Below, in pieces: positions 7,687-17,637 of a DNA stretch of 64,000 bases. Source of the stretch: Roseiarcus sp963836695. Its GTDB lineage: Bacteria > Pseudomonadota > Alphaproteobacteria > Rhizobiales > Beijerinckiaceae. Location of the stretch: positions 41,214-105,213 of the forward strand of contig CAWIKX010000022.1 in NCBI GenBank assembly GCA_963836695.1, given 5' to 3'. Both the position numbers and the translations under genes were made by a program. Position 1 is the stretch's first letter; each line of letters starts with the position of its first letter. The notes beneath the pieces are model-generated. The model was not told the origin of the DNA and ran no database searches. It saw nothing but the letters and a program-made list of their open reading frames with translations.

Positions 7687-9879
7687 TTAGGCTGCCGTAG
7701 GCTGGGCGGCCGGACTCGGCAAGCGAGCCAGCATGGCGATCAGCGCCCGGTCGTTGAGAACGGCGAGCCGTTCGCGCGAGCTGAGCCAAGCGCGAGCATC
7801 TTCGACCGTTTGAGCGTCGTTGAGCTTCGCCGCCGCGACCGCGGTCTCGACATCGACATCGCCGCGGCGCCGACGCGGCGCCTCGGCGAGGAAGGATTCG
7901 TGGGCGGCTCGGAGCGTCGCGTCCGCCCAGATCGCCAGGAGCGCGTCGTCATGATCGCCTCCGGTCAGCGCAAGCTCGGTGGCAAGCGCATTGGCGCGCT
8001 CGACCACGGCGGGCGGCGACGTTTCCTCCGGTGTGCGCAGAAGACCGACGCGGCGCATCCCGAGGCCGAGCTTGAGACTCCCGCTCGCCGACGAGAGCGG
8101 GATGGACAAGATCAGACCAGCGATGGTCGGCGACATCCAAACGATCAGGGACGGCGAGATCAGGGCCGCCGCGAATAGGGTGATGAAGCCCAACACGGTA
8201 TGCGCGCGATGGCGGCGCGCGATGCTTTTGAACGGGATCGAGCCGTCGTCGCGCCGCTGCGGATTCCAGCCGGTGTCCCGTCCTGACAAGATCTGCGCCA
8301 CGGATCCGGACTGGATCAGCATCATGATCGCCGCGAATGCAGCCGAGATGATGATCTCGGCGATCGTCGAGGCGATCAGCGCGAGCGCGCCGCCAGACCC
8401 ACGGCGCGTTTTCGGCTCGATCAACGCAATCAGAAGGCCGAGGAACTTTGGCGCAAGCAGGACCCCGATCGTCACCTCGAACAGTTGCAGGGCGCGCTCG
8501 TAGTCGAAGCGCGGCCATGCCGGAAAGAGGGAGAATTCCTTGGTGAAATATTCCGGCCGGATGTAGTGGGACTGCAGCACGAGCACGATGCCGACGAGCA
8601 ATTGCGCCATCCACAAGGGCGAAGCGAGATAGCCCATGATCCCATTGGCGAGATGCTGCCGGGTCGCCAGCTTGAAACCCCTGGCACCAATGAGGCGCGC
8701 GTGCTGCAGGTTGCCCTGGCACCATCGCCGATCGCGCGCAGCGAGATCGATAAGCGAAGGCGGGCTCTCTTCATAGGACCCGCCGAGATTGGGGAGCATG
8801 TAGACCGTATACCCGGCGCGAAGCGTGAGCCCCGCCTCAACGAAGTCGTGGCTGAGAATGTGACCGCCAAACGGCGGTCTGCCCGGCAAGTCCGGCAATC
8901 CGCAATGCTCGGCGAAGGCCCGCGTCCGGATGATCGCGTTGTGGCCCCAATAGTTGCCTTCGTGTCCCATCCAGGCGCTCAAGCCGGCGGCCATGACCGG
9001 GCCGGTGATCCGCGCGGCGAACTGCTGGAGCCGCGCGAACATCGTGTTGCGGTTGACGATGAGCGGCAGACTCTGGATGATTCCGGCGTCGGGGTCGGCC
9101 TCCATCGCCGCAGCAAGGCCCACGATTGCTTCGCCCGTCATCAAACTATCGGCGTCGAGCACGACCATATGCGGGTAGTGACCGCCCCAATGGGCGACGA
9201 AATCGGCGATGTTGCCGGCCTTGCGGCTCAAATTCTTGCGCCGCCGCCGATAATAGAGGCGGGCCTGCGGCAGCCGGGCACGCATCGCCATGAATGCGCG
9301 CTCCTCCGCGATCCAGACGTTGGCGTCAGTGGTGTCAGAGAGCAAGAAGAAGTCGAAAACGTGGGCCTGGCCAGTGCGTTCGACGTCCTCGAAGATAGCC
9401 TGCATCGCGCCGAACACGCGCGAGGGAGCCTCGTTATAGATCGGCATCACGACCGCGGTTCGTTGGCGTAAAGGCGCAGGCGCTGCGCGTCGACCGCGAT
9501 GCGCGAGCAGCCAGACAAACCCAACAATGCTGGAGGAAAACGAAAGTGTGATCCAGGAGAACGTTATGACGAACAGGACCGCGATCACCCACTCAAGCGG
9601 CGTGACCGGGCCGATCGAAACGACTTTGAACATCTGGTAGGCGCCATAGGCGGTAAGCGCCGTAGCGCCGCCGAACACGGCGAGGCGGGTCAGAATCGGC
9701 GGCCTTGAGCGGCGCGGCGCGGCCAGGGTGCGGCGACCGCGGCGCGAAAATCGCCTGAACGACTGCGTCGGCATGGCGAGCGGCGCAAAGCCGGGCATCG
9801 AGGCGCCAAGCGACGAACCGGTGTCCGCTGACCCAGATTCGGGGGCCGTAAGCGTCAGGCTGTCCAACGGTAGAGCCAT
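7687..9879 (-). CDS. opgH: Glucans biosynthesis glucosyltransferase OpgH
   Basis: Inner-membrane family-2 glycosyltransferase of 730 residues that makes the backbone of osmoregulated periplasmic glucans. Membrane helices lie around 65-130 and in the C-terminal half (from ~415). The cytoplasmic catalytic domain shows VLDADSLM (the DxD metal site, about residue 230) and RDRRWCQGN (the QxxRW-type acceptor motif). The length is shorter than E. coli OpgH (847) but normal for alphaproteobacteria. It starts inside the end of opgG (25-bp overlap), so the two are translated together. Confidence 0.95.
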   Translation of the reverse strand: MALPLDSLTLTAPESGSADTGSSLGASMPGFAPLAMPTQSFRRFSRRGRRTLAAPRRSRPPILTRLAVFGGATALTAYGAYQMFKVVSIGPVTPLEWVIAVLFVITFSWITLSFSSSIVGFVWLLAHRGRRAAPAPLRQRTAVVMPIYNEAPSRVFGAMQAIFEDVERTGQAHVFDFFLLSDTTDANVWIAEERAFMAMRARLPQARLYYRRRRKNLSRKAGNIADFVAHWGGHYPHMVVLDADSLMTGEAIVGLAAAMEADPDAGIIQSLPLIVNRNTMFARLQQFAARITGPVMAAGLSAWMGHEGNYWGHNAIIRTRAFAEHCGLPDLPGRPPFGGHILSHDFVEAGLTLRAGYTVYMLPNLGGSYEESPPSLIDLAARDRRWCQGNLQHARLIGARGFKLATRQHLANGIMGYLASPLWMAQLLVGIVLVLQSHYIRPEYFTKEFSLFPAWPRFDYERALQLFEVTIGVLLAPKFLGLLIALIEPKTRRGSGGALALIASTIAEIIISAAFAAIMMLIQSGSVAQILSGRDTGWNPQRRDDGSIPFKSIARRHRAHTVLGFITLFAAALISPSLIVWMSPTIAGLILSIPLSSASGSLKLGLGMRRVGLLRTPEETSPPAVVERANALATELALTGGDHDDALLAIWADATLRAAHESFLAEAPRRRRGDVDVETAVAAAKLNDAQTVEDARAWLSSRERLAVLNDRALIAMLARLPSPAAQPTAA

Positions 9880-11399
9880 GTCTCGCTCGCCGGTTGGTTG
9901 TCGACCCTGAGCGTCAGGCGCAGCTCTGAATAGCTTTCCGACCCCGGGTCAAGATCGAACACCACGCGCACCGAATGCCTGTCCTTGTAGGGAAACAGCC
10001 GCAGGGATACGATCTTGCCAGGAGCGGCCTGAACGTCCGCCGTGGCCGCCGCCGCCTTCGCCGGGTCGGCGAACATGTCGCCCGCCATCTCAACCGCAAA
10101 GCGCTCGTGGTTGCCGACCTTCCCACGCCGCGACGACACACAGGAGGCGAGCGGCGGCTTCGACGGCGGCGACCAGCACCAGAACTGCCGGAAAGCCATC
10201 GACATAGTAGTGGCGGCGTTCATGCCCGTTTTCGGGCGCCACTGAGCGATGACGTTCTCATTAGCCTCCGAATCGGCTGGGATCTCAAGAAGATGGAGAT
10301 CACCCTCCGCCCAATCGCCGATTGGCTCAATCCACAACGAGGGCTTCAGTTCCCAGTGCGTCTCGTCGTCGTAGAACGCGTCGAAGGAGCGGCTTCGCTG
10401 CAAAAGACCGAAGCCGCGTGGGTTGACGTCGGTGAAAGCCGAGATCTGCAAAGTCTCCCGATTGGAGACCGGCCGCCAGAGCCATTCGCCCTTTCCGGTG
10501 AGAATTTGCAGTCCGGTCGACTCATAGGCTGCCGCGCGGACATCGTCAGGACGCCGATGGTCCAGCGGGCTGAAGAGGTAGGCGGCGGCCATAGCCCCGA
10601 GTCCCAGCCTGTCCACCGCCGCCCGTGAGATCAACGTCATTTCAGTGTCGATGATGGTGGTGTCCGCCGGGCGGAGCGTGAAGCGAAAGGCGCCGGTGAC
10701 GCTCGCCGAATCGAGCAAGGCCTGAATGGTGAGCGTATTCGCCGCCGGATTGGGCTTTTCGATCCAGAACTCGCGGAAGAGTGGAAACTCCTCGCCAGGA
10801 TCGTCGCCCGTCCGGATCGCAAGGCCGCGCGCGGTGAGGCCAAAGGGCTGGGCGTGCGCCCGTGCACGGTAGAAGGTCGCGCCCTGGAAGATCGCCACAT
10901 CTTCGAAGCCTTGGTCAGAGGACTTGAGAACGCGCAAGCCTGAGAAGCCGAGGTTGCCTAGGGAAGGCGGAGGCTTCAACGGTCCGAAGTCGAAATCGGC
11001 GGCGTCGTAAATCACCTTCTCCGCCATGCCGTTCTCGACAATATTGATCCCGATAGGGGTCGTATAAACAAAGCCACGATGCAGCGGCTCTAGGGAAAAG
11101 CCAAGTTTCTGATCGCTCCAGATCGCGGTGCCCGGCACGCGCCGGATCGCTGCGTATTTTTCGAAAGTGAGGTCTGAGAAGACACTCGGCAGCGGGGGCG
11201 CGTCCGGCGCCTTGAACGGCTTCGAAGCCAGTTCCACCGCCATCTTGAGAACTGTATCGGCGAAGAAGGGAATGGGCTGGCCCAATGGCTCCGCCACACC
11301 TGGCGTCGAGCCCGACGGCGCCAGTGAAGCCGCAAGCGCGCCGCCAGCGGCCAGCTGTAAGAATTCGCGACGTTGCCTGTCCACCATCGTATTCGTCAT
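9855..11399 (-). CDS. opgG: Periplasmic glucan biosynthesis protein OpgG/OpgD
   Basis: Periplasmic protein of about 514 residues that works with OpgH on osmoregulated glucans. Near the N-terminus DRQRREFLQLAAGGALAAS is a twin-arginine (Tat) signal, a feature of the OpgD branch rather than Sec-exported E. coli OpgG. The core includes LGNLGFSGLRVL and HRGFVYTTPIGINIVENG-type family blocks. I placed the start at the ATG 11397-11399; an upstream ATG (11441) would put 14 odd residues before it, and an ATG at 11387 is also possible. No strong ribosome site decides. opgH overlaps downstream. Confidence 0.92.
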   Translation of the reverse strand: MTNTMVDRQRREFLQLAAGGALAASLAPSGSTPGVAEPLGQPIPFFADTVLKMAVELASKPFKAPDAPPLPSVFSDLTFEKYAAIRRVPGTAIWSDQKLGFSLEPLHRGFVYTTPIGINIVENGMAEKVIYDAADFDFGPLKPPPSLGNLGFSGLRVLKSSDQGFEDVAIFQGATFYRARAHAQPFGLTARGLAIRTGDDPGEEFPLFREFWIEKPNPAANTLTIQALLDSASVTGAFRFTLRPADTTIIDTEMTLISRAAVDRLGLGAMAAAYLFSPLDHRRPDDVRAAAYESTGLQILTGKGEWLWRPVSNRETLQISAFTDVNPRGFGLLQRSRSFDAFYDDETHWELKPSLWIEPIGDWAEGDLHLLEIPADSEANENVIAQWRPKTGMNAATTMSMAFRQFWCWSPPSKPPLASCVSSRRGKVGNHERFAVEMAGDMFADPAKAAAATADVQAAPGKIVSLRLFPYKDRHSVRVVFDLDPGSESYSELRLTLRVDNQPASETWLYRWTA

Positions 11400-11719
11400 T
11401 CGTTCGCAGGAGCTAAGCCGTGCATCAACGGCCCGACGCAACGTCGCTCCCCAGCCAAATGAAAATCAGCCAGTGAGGATGGAAAAAACGCGTTGCCCGC
11501 CCAGCGCGTTCCGTCCCTGGCCTTGCGGTTCTATATCGTTTTCTGCGGCGCAGCGAGGCGCTATTTGTCGTCAGCGGAAAATCCCCTCGATGCGTGCAGC
11601 GGCGGGGCTGGAAACCGCGTTCGCCTGCAGCGATACTGGCGCCCCGAGCGGGCTTGAGGCGATTCGGAGCGGCTGAGCCTCCGTTTGTCAACGTCCCTCG
11701 ACGAGAGAGCCAACGTCCT

Positions 11720-13066
11720 ATGAGCGCCAATGCCCGCCGTTGTCTGACCGTCGTGCTCGCCGCCGGCGAGGGTGTGCGGATGCGCTCGGCCCGACCAAAG
11801 GTCCTGCACGAGATCGCGGGCCGCTCGATGCTGGCGCACACGCTTTCAGCCGTCGTTGAGGGCGCGATGGGGGAGATCGTGGTCGTCGTGGCACCGAACG
11901 CGGACGGCGTCGCAGCGGAAGCTTTGAATGCTGCGCCGGGGGCGCAGGTCGCCGTCCAGCAGGAGCGCCGGGGCACCGCCGATGCCGTCCTGGCCGCGCG
12001 CGGCCAGATTGAACGAGGTTATGACGACATCGTCGTCGTTTACGCCGATGCTCCGCTAATCGAAGCCTCGACGCTCAAGGCGATGCGCGAGGAACTCGCT
12101 TCAGGCGCGGAGGTGGTGGCGCTGGGTTTCGAGGCCGCCAATCCGACCGGCTATGGCCGCCTCATTGAGCGCAACGGACGCTTGATCGCGATCCGGGAAG
12201 AGAAGGACGCCAGCGCCGAAGAGCGCGCCTCGCGCCTGTGCAACGCCGGGCCGATCGCCTTCAGCGGGTCCGTCGCGCTGAGCCTTCTCACAGCGGTCAA
12301 GCCCGACAATGCCCAGAAAGAATTCTACCTCACCGACATCGTCGAGATCGCCAACGCACGCGGCCATACCGCGCGGGTCGTCATCGCCAAGGAGAAGGAG
12401 GTCATGGGCGTCAACGACCGCGCGCAGCTCGCCGCCGTAGAGGCCGTGGTGCAGGATAGCCTGCGCCGGCGCGCCATGATCGCAGGCGCGACGCTGACCG
12501 CGCCCGAAACCGTATTCCTGTCATTCGAGGCCACGATCGGCCGCGATGTCTTGATTGAACCTCATGTCGTGATCGGGCCCGGGTGTACGATCGAGGACGG
12601 CGCAGTCATCCGCTCCTTCTCGCATCTCGAGGGCGCGCGGGTCGCGAGCGGGGCCGTCGTCGGACCGTTCGCCCGTCTCAGGCCTGGCGCGGACATCGGG
12701 GTCAACGCGAGAATCGGCAATTTCGTTGAGATCAAGCAGTCGGCGGTCGAGGAGGGCGCCAAGATCAACCATTTGACCTATATTGGCGATGCGCGCGTGG
12801 GCGCTCATGCGAACATCGGCGCCGGCACGATCACCTGCAATTACGACGGCTTCTCCAAGAACAGGACCGACATCGGGGCCGGCGCCTTCATCGGCTCGAA
12901 CTCGGCCCTCGTCGCGCCGGTCACGATCGGGGATGGCGCCTATATCGGCTCAGGCTCGGTGATCACCAAGCCGGTGGAGGCCGACGCCCTCGCGGTCGCG
13001 CGCGGGCGCCAGCAGGCCAAGGCCGGCTGGGCGAAGGCGTTCCGAGAGCGGCACAAGAAAGGATGA
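11720..13066 (+). CDS. glmU: Bifunctional UDP-N-acetylglucosamine pyrophosphorylase / glucosamine-1-phosphate N-acetyltransferase
   Basis: 448 residues, the normal GlmU length. The N-terminal uridylyltransferase domain begins LTVVLAAGEGVRMRSARPKV (nucleotide-binding loop, here GEGVRM rather than GxGTRM), with VVYADAPLI around residue 110. The C-terminal left-handed beta-helix has hexapeptide repeats and the acetyltransferase site (NFVEIKQS, KINHLTYIGDA, GAGTITCNYDG). It supplies UDP-GlcNAc for peptidoglycan and lipid A. The open frame extends upstream to 11594, but homology starts at MSANARRCLTVVL, so ATG 11720 is chosen. Confidence 0.97.
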   Translation: MSANARRCLTVVLAAGEGVRMRSARPKVLHEIAGRSMLAHTLSAVVEGAMGEIVVVVAPNADGVAAEALNAAPGAQVAVQQERRGTADAVLAARGQIERGYDDIVVVYADAPLIEASTLKAMREELASGAEVVALGFEAANPTGYGRLIERNGRLIAIREEKDASAEERASRLCNAGPIAFSGSVALSLLTAVKPDNAQKEFYLTDIVEIANARGHTARVVIAKEKEVMGVNDRAQLAAVEAVVQDSLRRRAMIAGATLTAPETVFLSFEATIGRDVLIEPHVVIGPGCTIEDGAVIRSFSHLEGARVASGAVVGPFARLRPGADIGVNARIGNFVEIKQSAVEEGAKINHLTYIGDARVGAHANIGAGTITCNYDGFSKNRTDIGAGAFIGSNSALVAPVTIGDGAYIGSGSVITKPVEADALAVARGRQQAKAGWAKAFRERHKKG

Positions 13067-13216
13067 CGCGCGTTAAGGTCGCGACAGATCTTCGCGGCGG
13101 GTCTCTTCGTTAGCGGCGATCTGAACATTCCGCGCTTTACGAGACGGCAACCGCCGCTCGTGGATTTGGCGAGGGCCAAGGGTGGAGGCACCTGTTCTCC
13201 TTCAAGGACAAGAGCC

Positions 13217-13875
13217 ATGCCGCATTCGACTCCGCGCGTTTCCGCATTCCTGGCGCTGGTTTTCGCGCCTTTGCTCACGGTCGACGACGCCGAAGCGGGT
13301 GTCGGCGCCGTAAGCGGCGGGAGTCTTTTTTCATTAGCACACTTGTCGACCGTACAAACGGTGCAGTCGGGCATGTGCTGGGAGCAGAATGGCCAGGATG
13401 GGCCCGGCTTTTATCCATGCGGCGGGGGCGGCCCTGTCGCTGAACCGGGGATCAGCCACCCTAATCGTCCCGGCGCAGGAGGCGTTCACGCGTCTCCAGG
13501 TCTCCAGCAAGGCGCGCCGACGGCCTCGCCCGGCCTGGCTGGGGTCCGTGGGCCGAGCGGGGCCGGGACGGTCAACACCGCTCCGCCAGCCGGAGTGCAT
13601 GCCCCCAGTGAGGTCCCAGTAGCGCACGTGGCCGCGCCTGCCTCTCCCGCCCCTGCCGACGCTGCGGCGGCGCCCCGCATTGCTACCCCTGCTGCGCCAG
13701 GGCCTGTTGGCAGCGCGGCGACGCCCCGTGTCGCTGCGCCCGCCTCCCCAGCTCCGATCCGGAGCGCTGCGGGGCGCCTCGCATTGGCGCGCCCGCTTCG
13801 GCGGGTCTTGCCGGAGTTCATGGCGCAGAAGGGGGCGGCGGCATATCTCAGCCGGGCGGCAGCAAACATCGGTAA
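13217..13875 (+). CDS. Exported Gly/Pro/Ala-rich protein, copy A (one-base frameshift near 13771-13774)
   Basis: N-terminal signal peptide (MPHSTPRVSAFLALVFAPLL...DAEAG), then a short conserved block with QTVQSGMCWEQNGQDGPGFYPCGG, then Ala/Pro-rich repeats (APASPAP). AAGGAC sits 8 bases before this ATG. At the GGGG run 13771-13774 the repeat pattern moves to another frame: there it continues as APRIGAPASAGLAGVHG, then GGSKHR and TAA at 13873-13875. Copy B ends similarly (GGIGHR). If the run were five Gs, copy A would be about 219 residues. Read without correction, the frame stays open into copy B and gives a false 542-residue fusion. Function unknown. Confidence 0.7.
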
Positions 13876-13906
13876 CCCGGCTTGTCGTGCGGAGGCCTCC
13901 AATTTG

Positions 13907-14788
13907 ATGACGCGAACCTTTGCTTTTCCTTCCAGGACAAAGCGACATTTTCAGGCTTTGCGCATTCTCGCATATGTGACGTTCGCCCTGGCGCCTGTTG
14001 GCATCGCCCGGGCCGGCGTCGGCGTGATGAGCGGCGACGCTTTTTCCTCGTTGCGACATTTTGCGCCGATGCAAACCGTTCAGTCCAACGGTTGCTGGTA
14101 CGACAACGGCTGGAACGGCCCGGGTTATTATCCGTGTGGCGATGAGTGGAACAGCCGTCCTGATGCGGCTGGCACCGTCGCGCCGATCATCATCCCTGCG
14201 GTGCGACGGCATCATCGCTACGGCGTCGTCGTTGCGCATCCCCACGCCCGGAACCCGGTCTATCCCGTCGCGCCGTCCGCTGGCCCGCGGACCGGGGCGC
14301 CGGTCTTTGGCGGCGCTTCAGGGCAGCGTCGTTTTGGCGCCGCGGGCGTTCATATGCCTAATTCCCATTCCGGGGCGGCGACAGTCACTCCCGGTTTTAT
14401 CGGCGGCCGTTTCCACAGCGGTCTCGGCGGGGGCAATTCTCATCAGTTTCACGGCGCGGGGGTTCCGCACGTTGGAGGACCTGTCTCGCCCGGCTTGGCG
14501 GGAACCGGACGTTTCCATGGCGCCGGCTTCGGCGTTCCCCATATCGGCGCGCCGACATCTCCCGGCTTTCCGGGGGGCGCTGGCCTGCACGGGCTTGGGG
14601 GGGTCACAGGAGTTCACATTGGCGGGCCGGTTTCACCTGGCTTTGCTGGCGTCGGGACTTTCCATGCCAGTGGCGGGGTTGGAGCTTCCCACATCGGCGC
14701 GCCCATTGGCGTTCACGGCGTCGGCGCGGGTGGCGCGTTCCAGGGAGGCGGCGCGGCGTTTGGGCAGGGCGGGATCGGACATCGCTGA
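13907..14788 (+). CDS. Exported Gly-rich repeat protein, copy B
   Basis: 293 residues with its own ribosome site (GGAGG at 13891-13895, 11 bases before ATG 13907). A signal peptide (about 1-38, ending GIARAGVG) is followed by the same conserved block as copy A: QTVQSNGCWYDNGWNGPGYYPCGD, with two Cys. After that come imperfect repeats of the form HIGxPxSPGFxGxGxFHG (about 150-290). The composition suggests a disordered or low-complexity secreted or envelope protein. I do not recognise a family. It is a tandem paralogue of copy A, 31 bp downstream. Confidence 0.7.
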   Translation: MTRTFAFPSRTKRHFQALRILAYVTFALAPVGIARAGVGVMSGDAFSSLRHFAPMQTVQSNGCWYDNGWNGPGYYPCGDEWNSRPDAAGTVAPIIIPAVRRHHRYGVVVAHPHARNPVYPVAPSAGPRTGAPVFGGASGQRRFGAAGVHMPNSHSGAATVTPGFIGGRFHSGLGGGNSHQFHGAGVPHVGGPVSPGLAGTGRFHGAGFGVPHIGAPTSPGFPGGAGLHGLGGVTGVHIGGPVSPGFAGVGTFHASGGVGASHIGAPIGVHGVGAGGAFQGGGAAFGQGGIGHR

Positions 14789-14863
14789 GCCACCAGCAAA
14801 ACGGGAGGCCACGATTCCAAATCCCGAGCACCGACCCGCAAAGAGCGGGACGTCGCTGCCGCA

Positions 14864-16438
14864 TCATTGCCCGATGAACACCTCCAAGGCGGCGAGGATC
14901 CCCTTCGGATCGGTTTGTCCCTGATAGACGGGCGGCGGAGCAGGCCCGCGTTTGAGCAGTTGATGAATCGCCTCCCACGCCGAGCGAGTGGAATATTCAA
15001 AGGTGAACGCGATGTCCTGCTCAAGCTCGACGTATTGCCCGATGAGACCGAGATTGGTCGAGCCCTCCGGAACCACTTGCGGCCTGTCGCCGCGGCTGCG
15101 CTGAAGCCAGATGTTGTTCACGTAGGGCAAATTGCAGGGAATACAGATAGACGAGTTCTTTATGACGTCGAGCTGGTCGTCGAACCGCAAACCCTTCAGC
15201 ACCTCCTCAAGGATTTCCGTGCCGGTGCATTGGTCCATGCGTTTCTTGACAAAAGTGCCTTCCCGTTCGGGATGGAGTCCGTAGCCCCACCAAACATACG
15301 TGCCCTTAGGCTGACCGAGGACTTCCGGCTGGTGGAAGATCGAAAATGAGATGACCCAGCCCGAGTCCCTCAAGGTCTGGAGGCCGCCGCATCCAGGCTC
15401 GACGCCGCCGAGAAGCTTGGTGACCCGTTCGACGAACTCTGTGCCCTTTGTGGTGACTGTGAACGCCACCCATTGCGAATCGGCGACGATGTTAGGGGCG
15501 CCGAAATACTTGGCCGGATTGCCGAAATCTTTGCGCCCCTGGGCCAAGCGACTCCACAGGGCCCAGGACTGACCCGGGTTCCGCGGCGCCCCCGGCGCCG
15601 TGTCCATCGTTCCCGCGGAACGATCGGCGGCCTGCGACCCGGTGGTCACGAGAACGATGTCCTCCGGCGCGACTGTGACTGAGGTCGTGGCGCCATTCTT
15701 TTCGTAATTCAGCTTGTTGACGGTGATGCGGCTGGGTACGGGTGCGAACCCAATGTCTTTGACCACTGCGTCGGTCACGAAGTTTACGTTTTGCGGCGTG
15801 AGCCAGGCGACCAGAGGTTTGACGAAGACTTCGTTCTGGTTGAAGGGCGTGCGCATCACTCCCGCCATCGTCGACAGGTGGGGGAACAAGTAGAGAAAGC
15901 GGTTCATGTAGCGCCGGAACTCGATCACGCTGTGTTGCGGCAGCGACCCCATGATCGTCGACCAGAGCAGCCAGAATTCGCTGTTGAAGAAGTCAGGAGA
16001 GAAGAACTCCTCGATGCGGCGCCCGTCCAGCAGGGCTTCGGGCGTCACCGAAACGCGAAGCAGAGCGAGGGCGTCCAAGAACCCCAGGCCGAAGTGGCGG
16101 TCATGCACGATGGCGCCGTTGCGATCCAGGATATGCGCCTGATCGTTGTACGGGTTGGCGTCATTGAAGGCGAAGAACTGATCCTTGACGGAAATATTCG
16201 GGTTGGTCAGGGTTGGGATCCACGAGAGCAGTTCGAACCCGCAGCGGAATTCCTTGTCGAAGACCGAACCCGGGAGATTGTAACCCGTTGCGGGGCTTCC
16301 CTCGAGAAAGTAACCGCCGCCGAGACTGCTAGCTGCTTCGTAGATTGTGATGTCCTGGCCGGGCACATTCGCGTTCTTGATGAGCAGCGCCGCCGCCGCC
16401 AGTCCGCCAAACCCGCCGCCGATGATATGCGCCTTCAT
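14864..16438 (-). CDS. ohyA: Oleate hydratase (myosin-cross-reactive antigen family)
   Basis: FAD-dependent enzyme of 524 residues that adds water to cis double bonds of unsaturated fatty acids, for example oleate to 10-hydroxystearate. Near the N-terminus is the dinucleotide motif AHIIGGGFGGLAAA, then YEAASSLGGGYFLEGS. Family blocks include RRYMNRFLYLFPHL and MRTPFNQNEVFVKPL around residues 185-215, and a long C-terminal region with EGSTNLGLIGQYVE. It is shorter than firmicute OhyA (~590) but typical of the proteobacterial branch. Convergent with copy B upstream; no operon partners. Confidence 0.92.
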   Translation of the reverse strand: MKAHIIGGGFGGLAAAALLIKNANVPGQDITIYEAASSLGGGYFLEGSPATGYNLPGSVFDKEFRCGFELLSWIPTLTNPNISVKDQFFAFNDANPYNDQAHILDRNGAIVHDRHFGLGFLDALALLRVSVTPEALLDGRRIEEFFSPDFFNSEFWLLWSTIMGSLPQHSVIEFRRYMNRFLYLFPHLSTMAGVMRTPFNQNEVFVKPLVAWLTPQNVNFVTDAVVKDIGFAPVPSRITVNKLNYEKNGATTSVTVAPEDIVLVTTGSQAADRSAGTMDTAPGAPRNPGQSWALWSRLAQGRKDFGNPAKYFGAPNIVADSQWVAFTVTTKGTEFVERVTKLLGGVEPGCGGLQTLRDSGWVISFSIFHQPEVLGQPKGTYVWWGYGLHPEREGTFVKKRMDQCTGTEILEEVLKGLRFDDQLDVIKNSSICIPCNLPYVNNIWLQRSRGDRPQVVPEGSTNLGLIGQYVELEQDIAFTFEYSTRSAWEAIHQLLKRGPAPPPVYQGQTDPKGILAALEVFIGQ

Positions 16439-16687
16439 CCGCCCCTCCCGTTCTCACCTGTGAGCCTCGCGCCTGCCGCCTGAGCGCCAAGGTATTCACT
16501 TTGTACTATTACGGAGTCCGCGCCCTGGAAACAGTGATCGCGGTCACACAACATCCGGCTTTTGGGGATCATGGCGCCGAGGAGAACCCATAATTTTGAG
16601 GCTGCAAACGTTCGCAGCACAATGGGGGTTATTACCTACCGGCGCTCAGACAGCGGCGCGCCACGCGCCGTCGCGGCTCAGCCAGTT

Positions 16688-17560
16688 TCATTCCGGATCG
16701 AGCAGCCCAAACACGCTGACGAGCGCGACGACGATGCAGCCAAGCGCGATTTCGGCCGCGCTGGTTGAGCGTAAGGTTGCGAGCGCATTGGCGCTCCGCT
16801 TGAGCCTCGGCGCGAGAAAAAAGCGGTTGAAGATCGCGAGCGCGAGCATGGTCGCAACGATGACGATTTTCGTGACGAGAAGCGCGCGGTAAGGCGTCAC
16901 CGGAGGGATCGGAGGGCGGCCGGATGTCAACGCGATATTGACGACGCCCGTGAGCACGATCGCTGCGACAATGAGTTGGCCCCAAAAGGAGAAGGCGGTC
17001 ATTGCGCTGACCGCATCCTTGCGCAGATCGTCGCGTTCATACGCGCGAAGGCACATCGCGAACGGAACAAGGCCGCCGATCCAAGCGCCCGCCGTCAAGA
17101 GATGGATGGCGTGGTTCGCGCGATGAAGGACGCCTTCGGCGCCGCTCTGCATCGCCGCATGGCCGACGAGGGCCAAACTCGCCAGCAGCGCCGCGGACAC
17201 AAGCGACGTCCCCGCCCATCGGTCGCGTGGGCCGAAGGCGATGATAGCGACCAGCGCGGCCGCCAGAACAAGATGCGCCGACCACATATGGCCGAAGGCC
17301 GTGTCCGCAAGCACCGCGCCGATCGCTTCAAGATCGACTGCGGCGCTCAAGTCGTCGGCCATAGAGGCCAACTCGAGCAAGAGCCAGACAATTGCTGTGA
17401 TGAGCGCAACGATACTGGCGATAAGCGCGAGGCGACGTACGACCGGCGAGAGTGCGAGCTTGAGACGCCCCGGCGCATAGGCCCAAAGATAGGCGCTCAT
17501 GCCGAACGCCAGCATCGCAGCCAGGAAGTGAGCGAAGCGACAGAGGGCGAGCGCAATCAT
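16688..17560 (-). CDS. copD: CopD-family copper transport membrane protein
   Basis: 290 residues with about eight hydrophobic segments. Conserved His residues are spread through the helices (FAHFLAAML; FGHMWSAHLV; VGHAAMQS; ANHAIHLLTAGAWIGGL), as in CopD/PcoD/YcnJ, which pass copper through the inner membrane. It is the last gene of a minus-strand set with CopC and a PCuAC chaperone, and lies 77 bp after the chaperone gene. Confidence 0.9.
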   Translation of the reverse strand: MIALALCRFAHFLAAMLAFGMSAYLWAYAPGRLKLALSPVVRRLALIASIVALITAIVWLLLELASMADDLSAAVDLEAIGAVLADTAFGHMWSAHLVLAAALVAIIAFGPRDRWAGTSLVSAALLASLALVGHAAMQSGAEGVLHRANHAIHLLTAGAWIGGLVPFAMCLRAYERDDLRKDAVSAMTAFSFWGQLIVAAIVLTGVVNIALTSGRPPIPPVTPYRALLVTKIVIVATMLALAIFNRFFLAPRLKRSANALATLRSTSAAEIALGCIVVALVSVFGLLDPE

Positions 17561-17637
17561 GGACGGTCGCCCTCAACGCGCGAAGCGACGGGATTGCGCG
17601 TGATCGCCGCCTCGCGCGCTTGGCTTCATACCGTCCG

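Noticed and set aside
7472..7789. 105-codon ORF downstream of rpsI
   Set aside because: It covers the terminator and the end of opgH and has no coding features.
13160..14788. Single 542-residue exported protein
   Set aside because: An internal signal peptide, a second ribosome site and an out-of-frame natural end of the first copy show two genes, not one.
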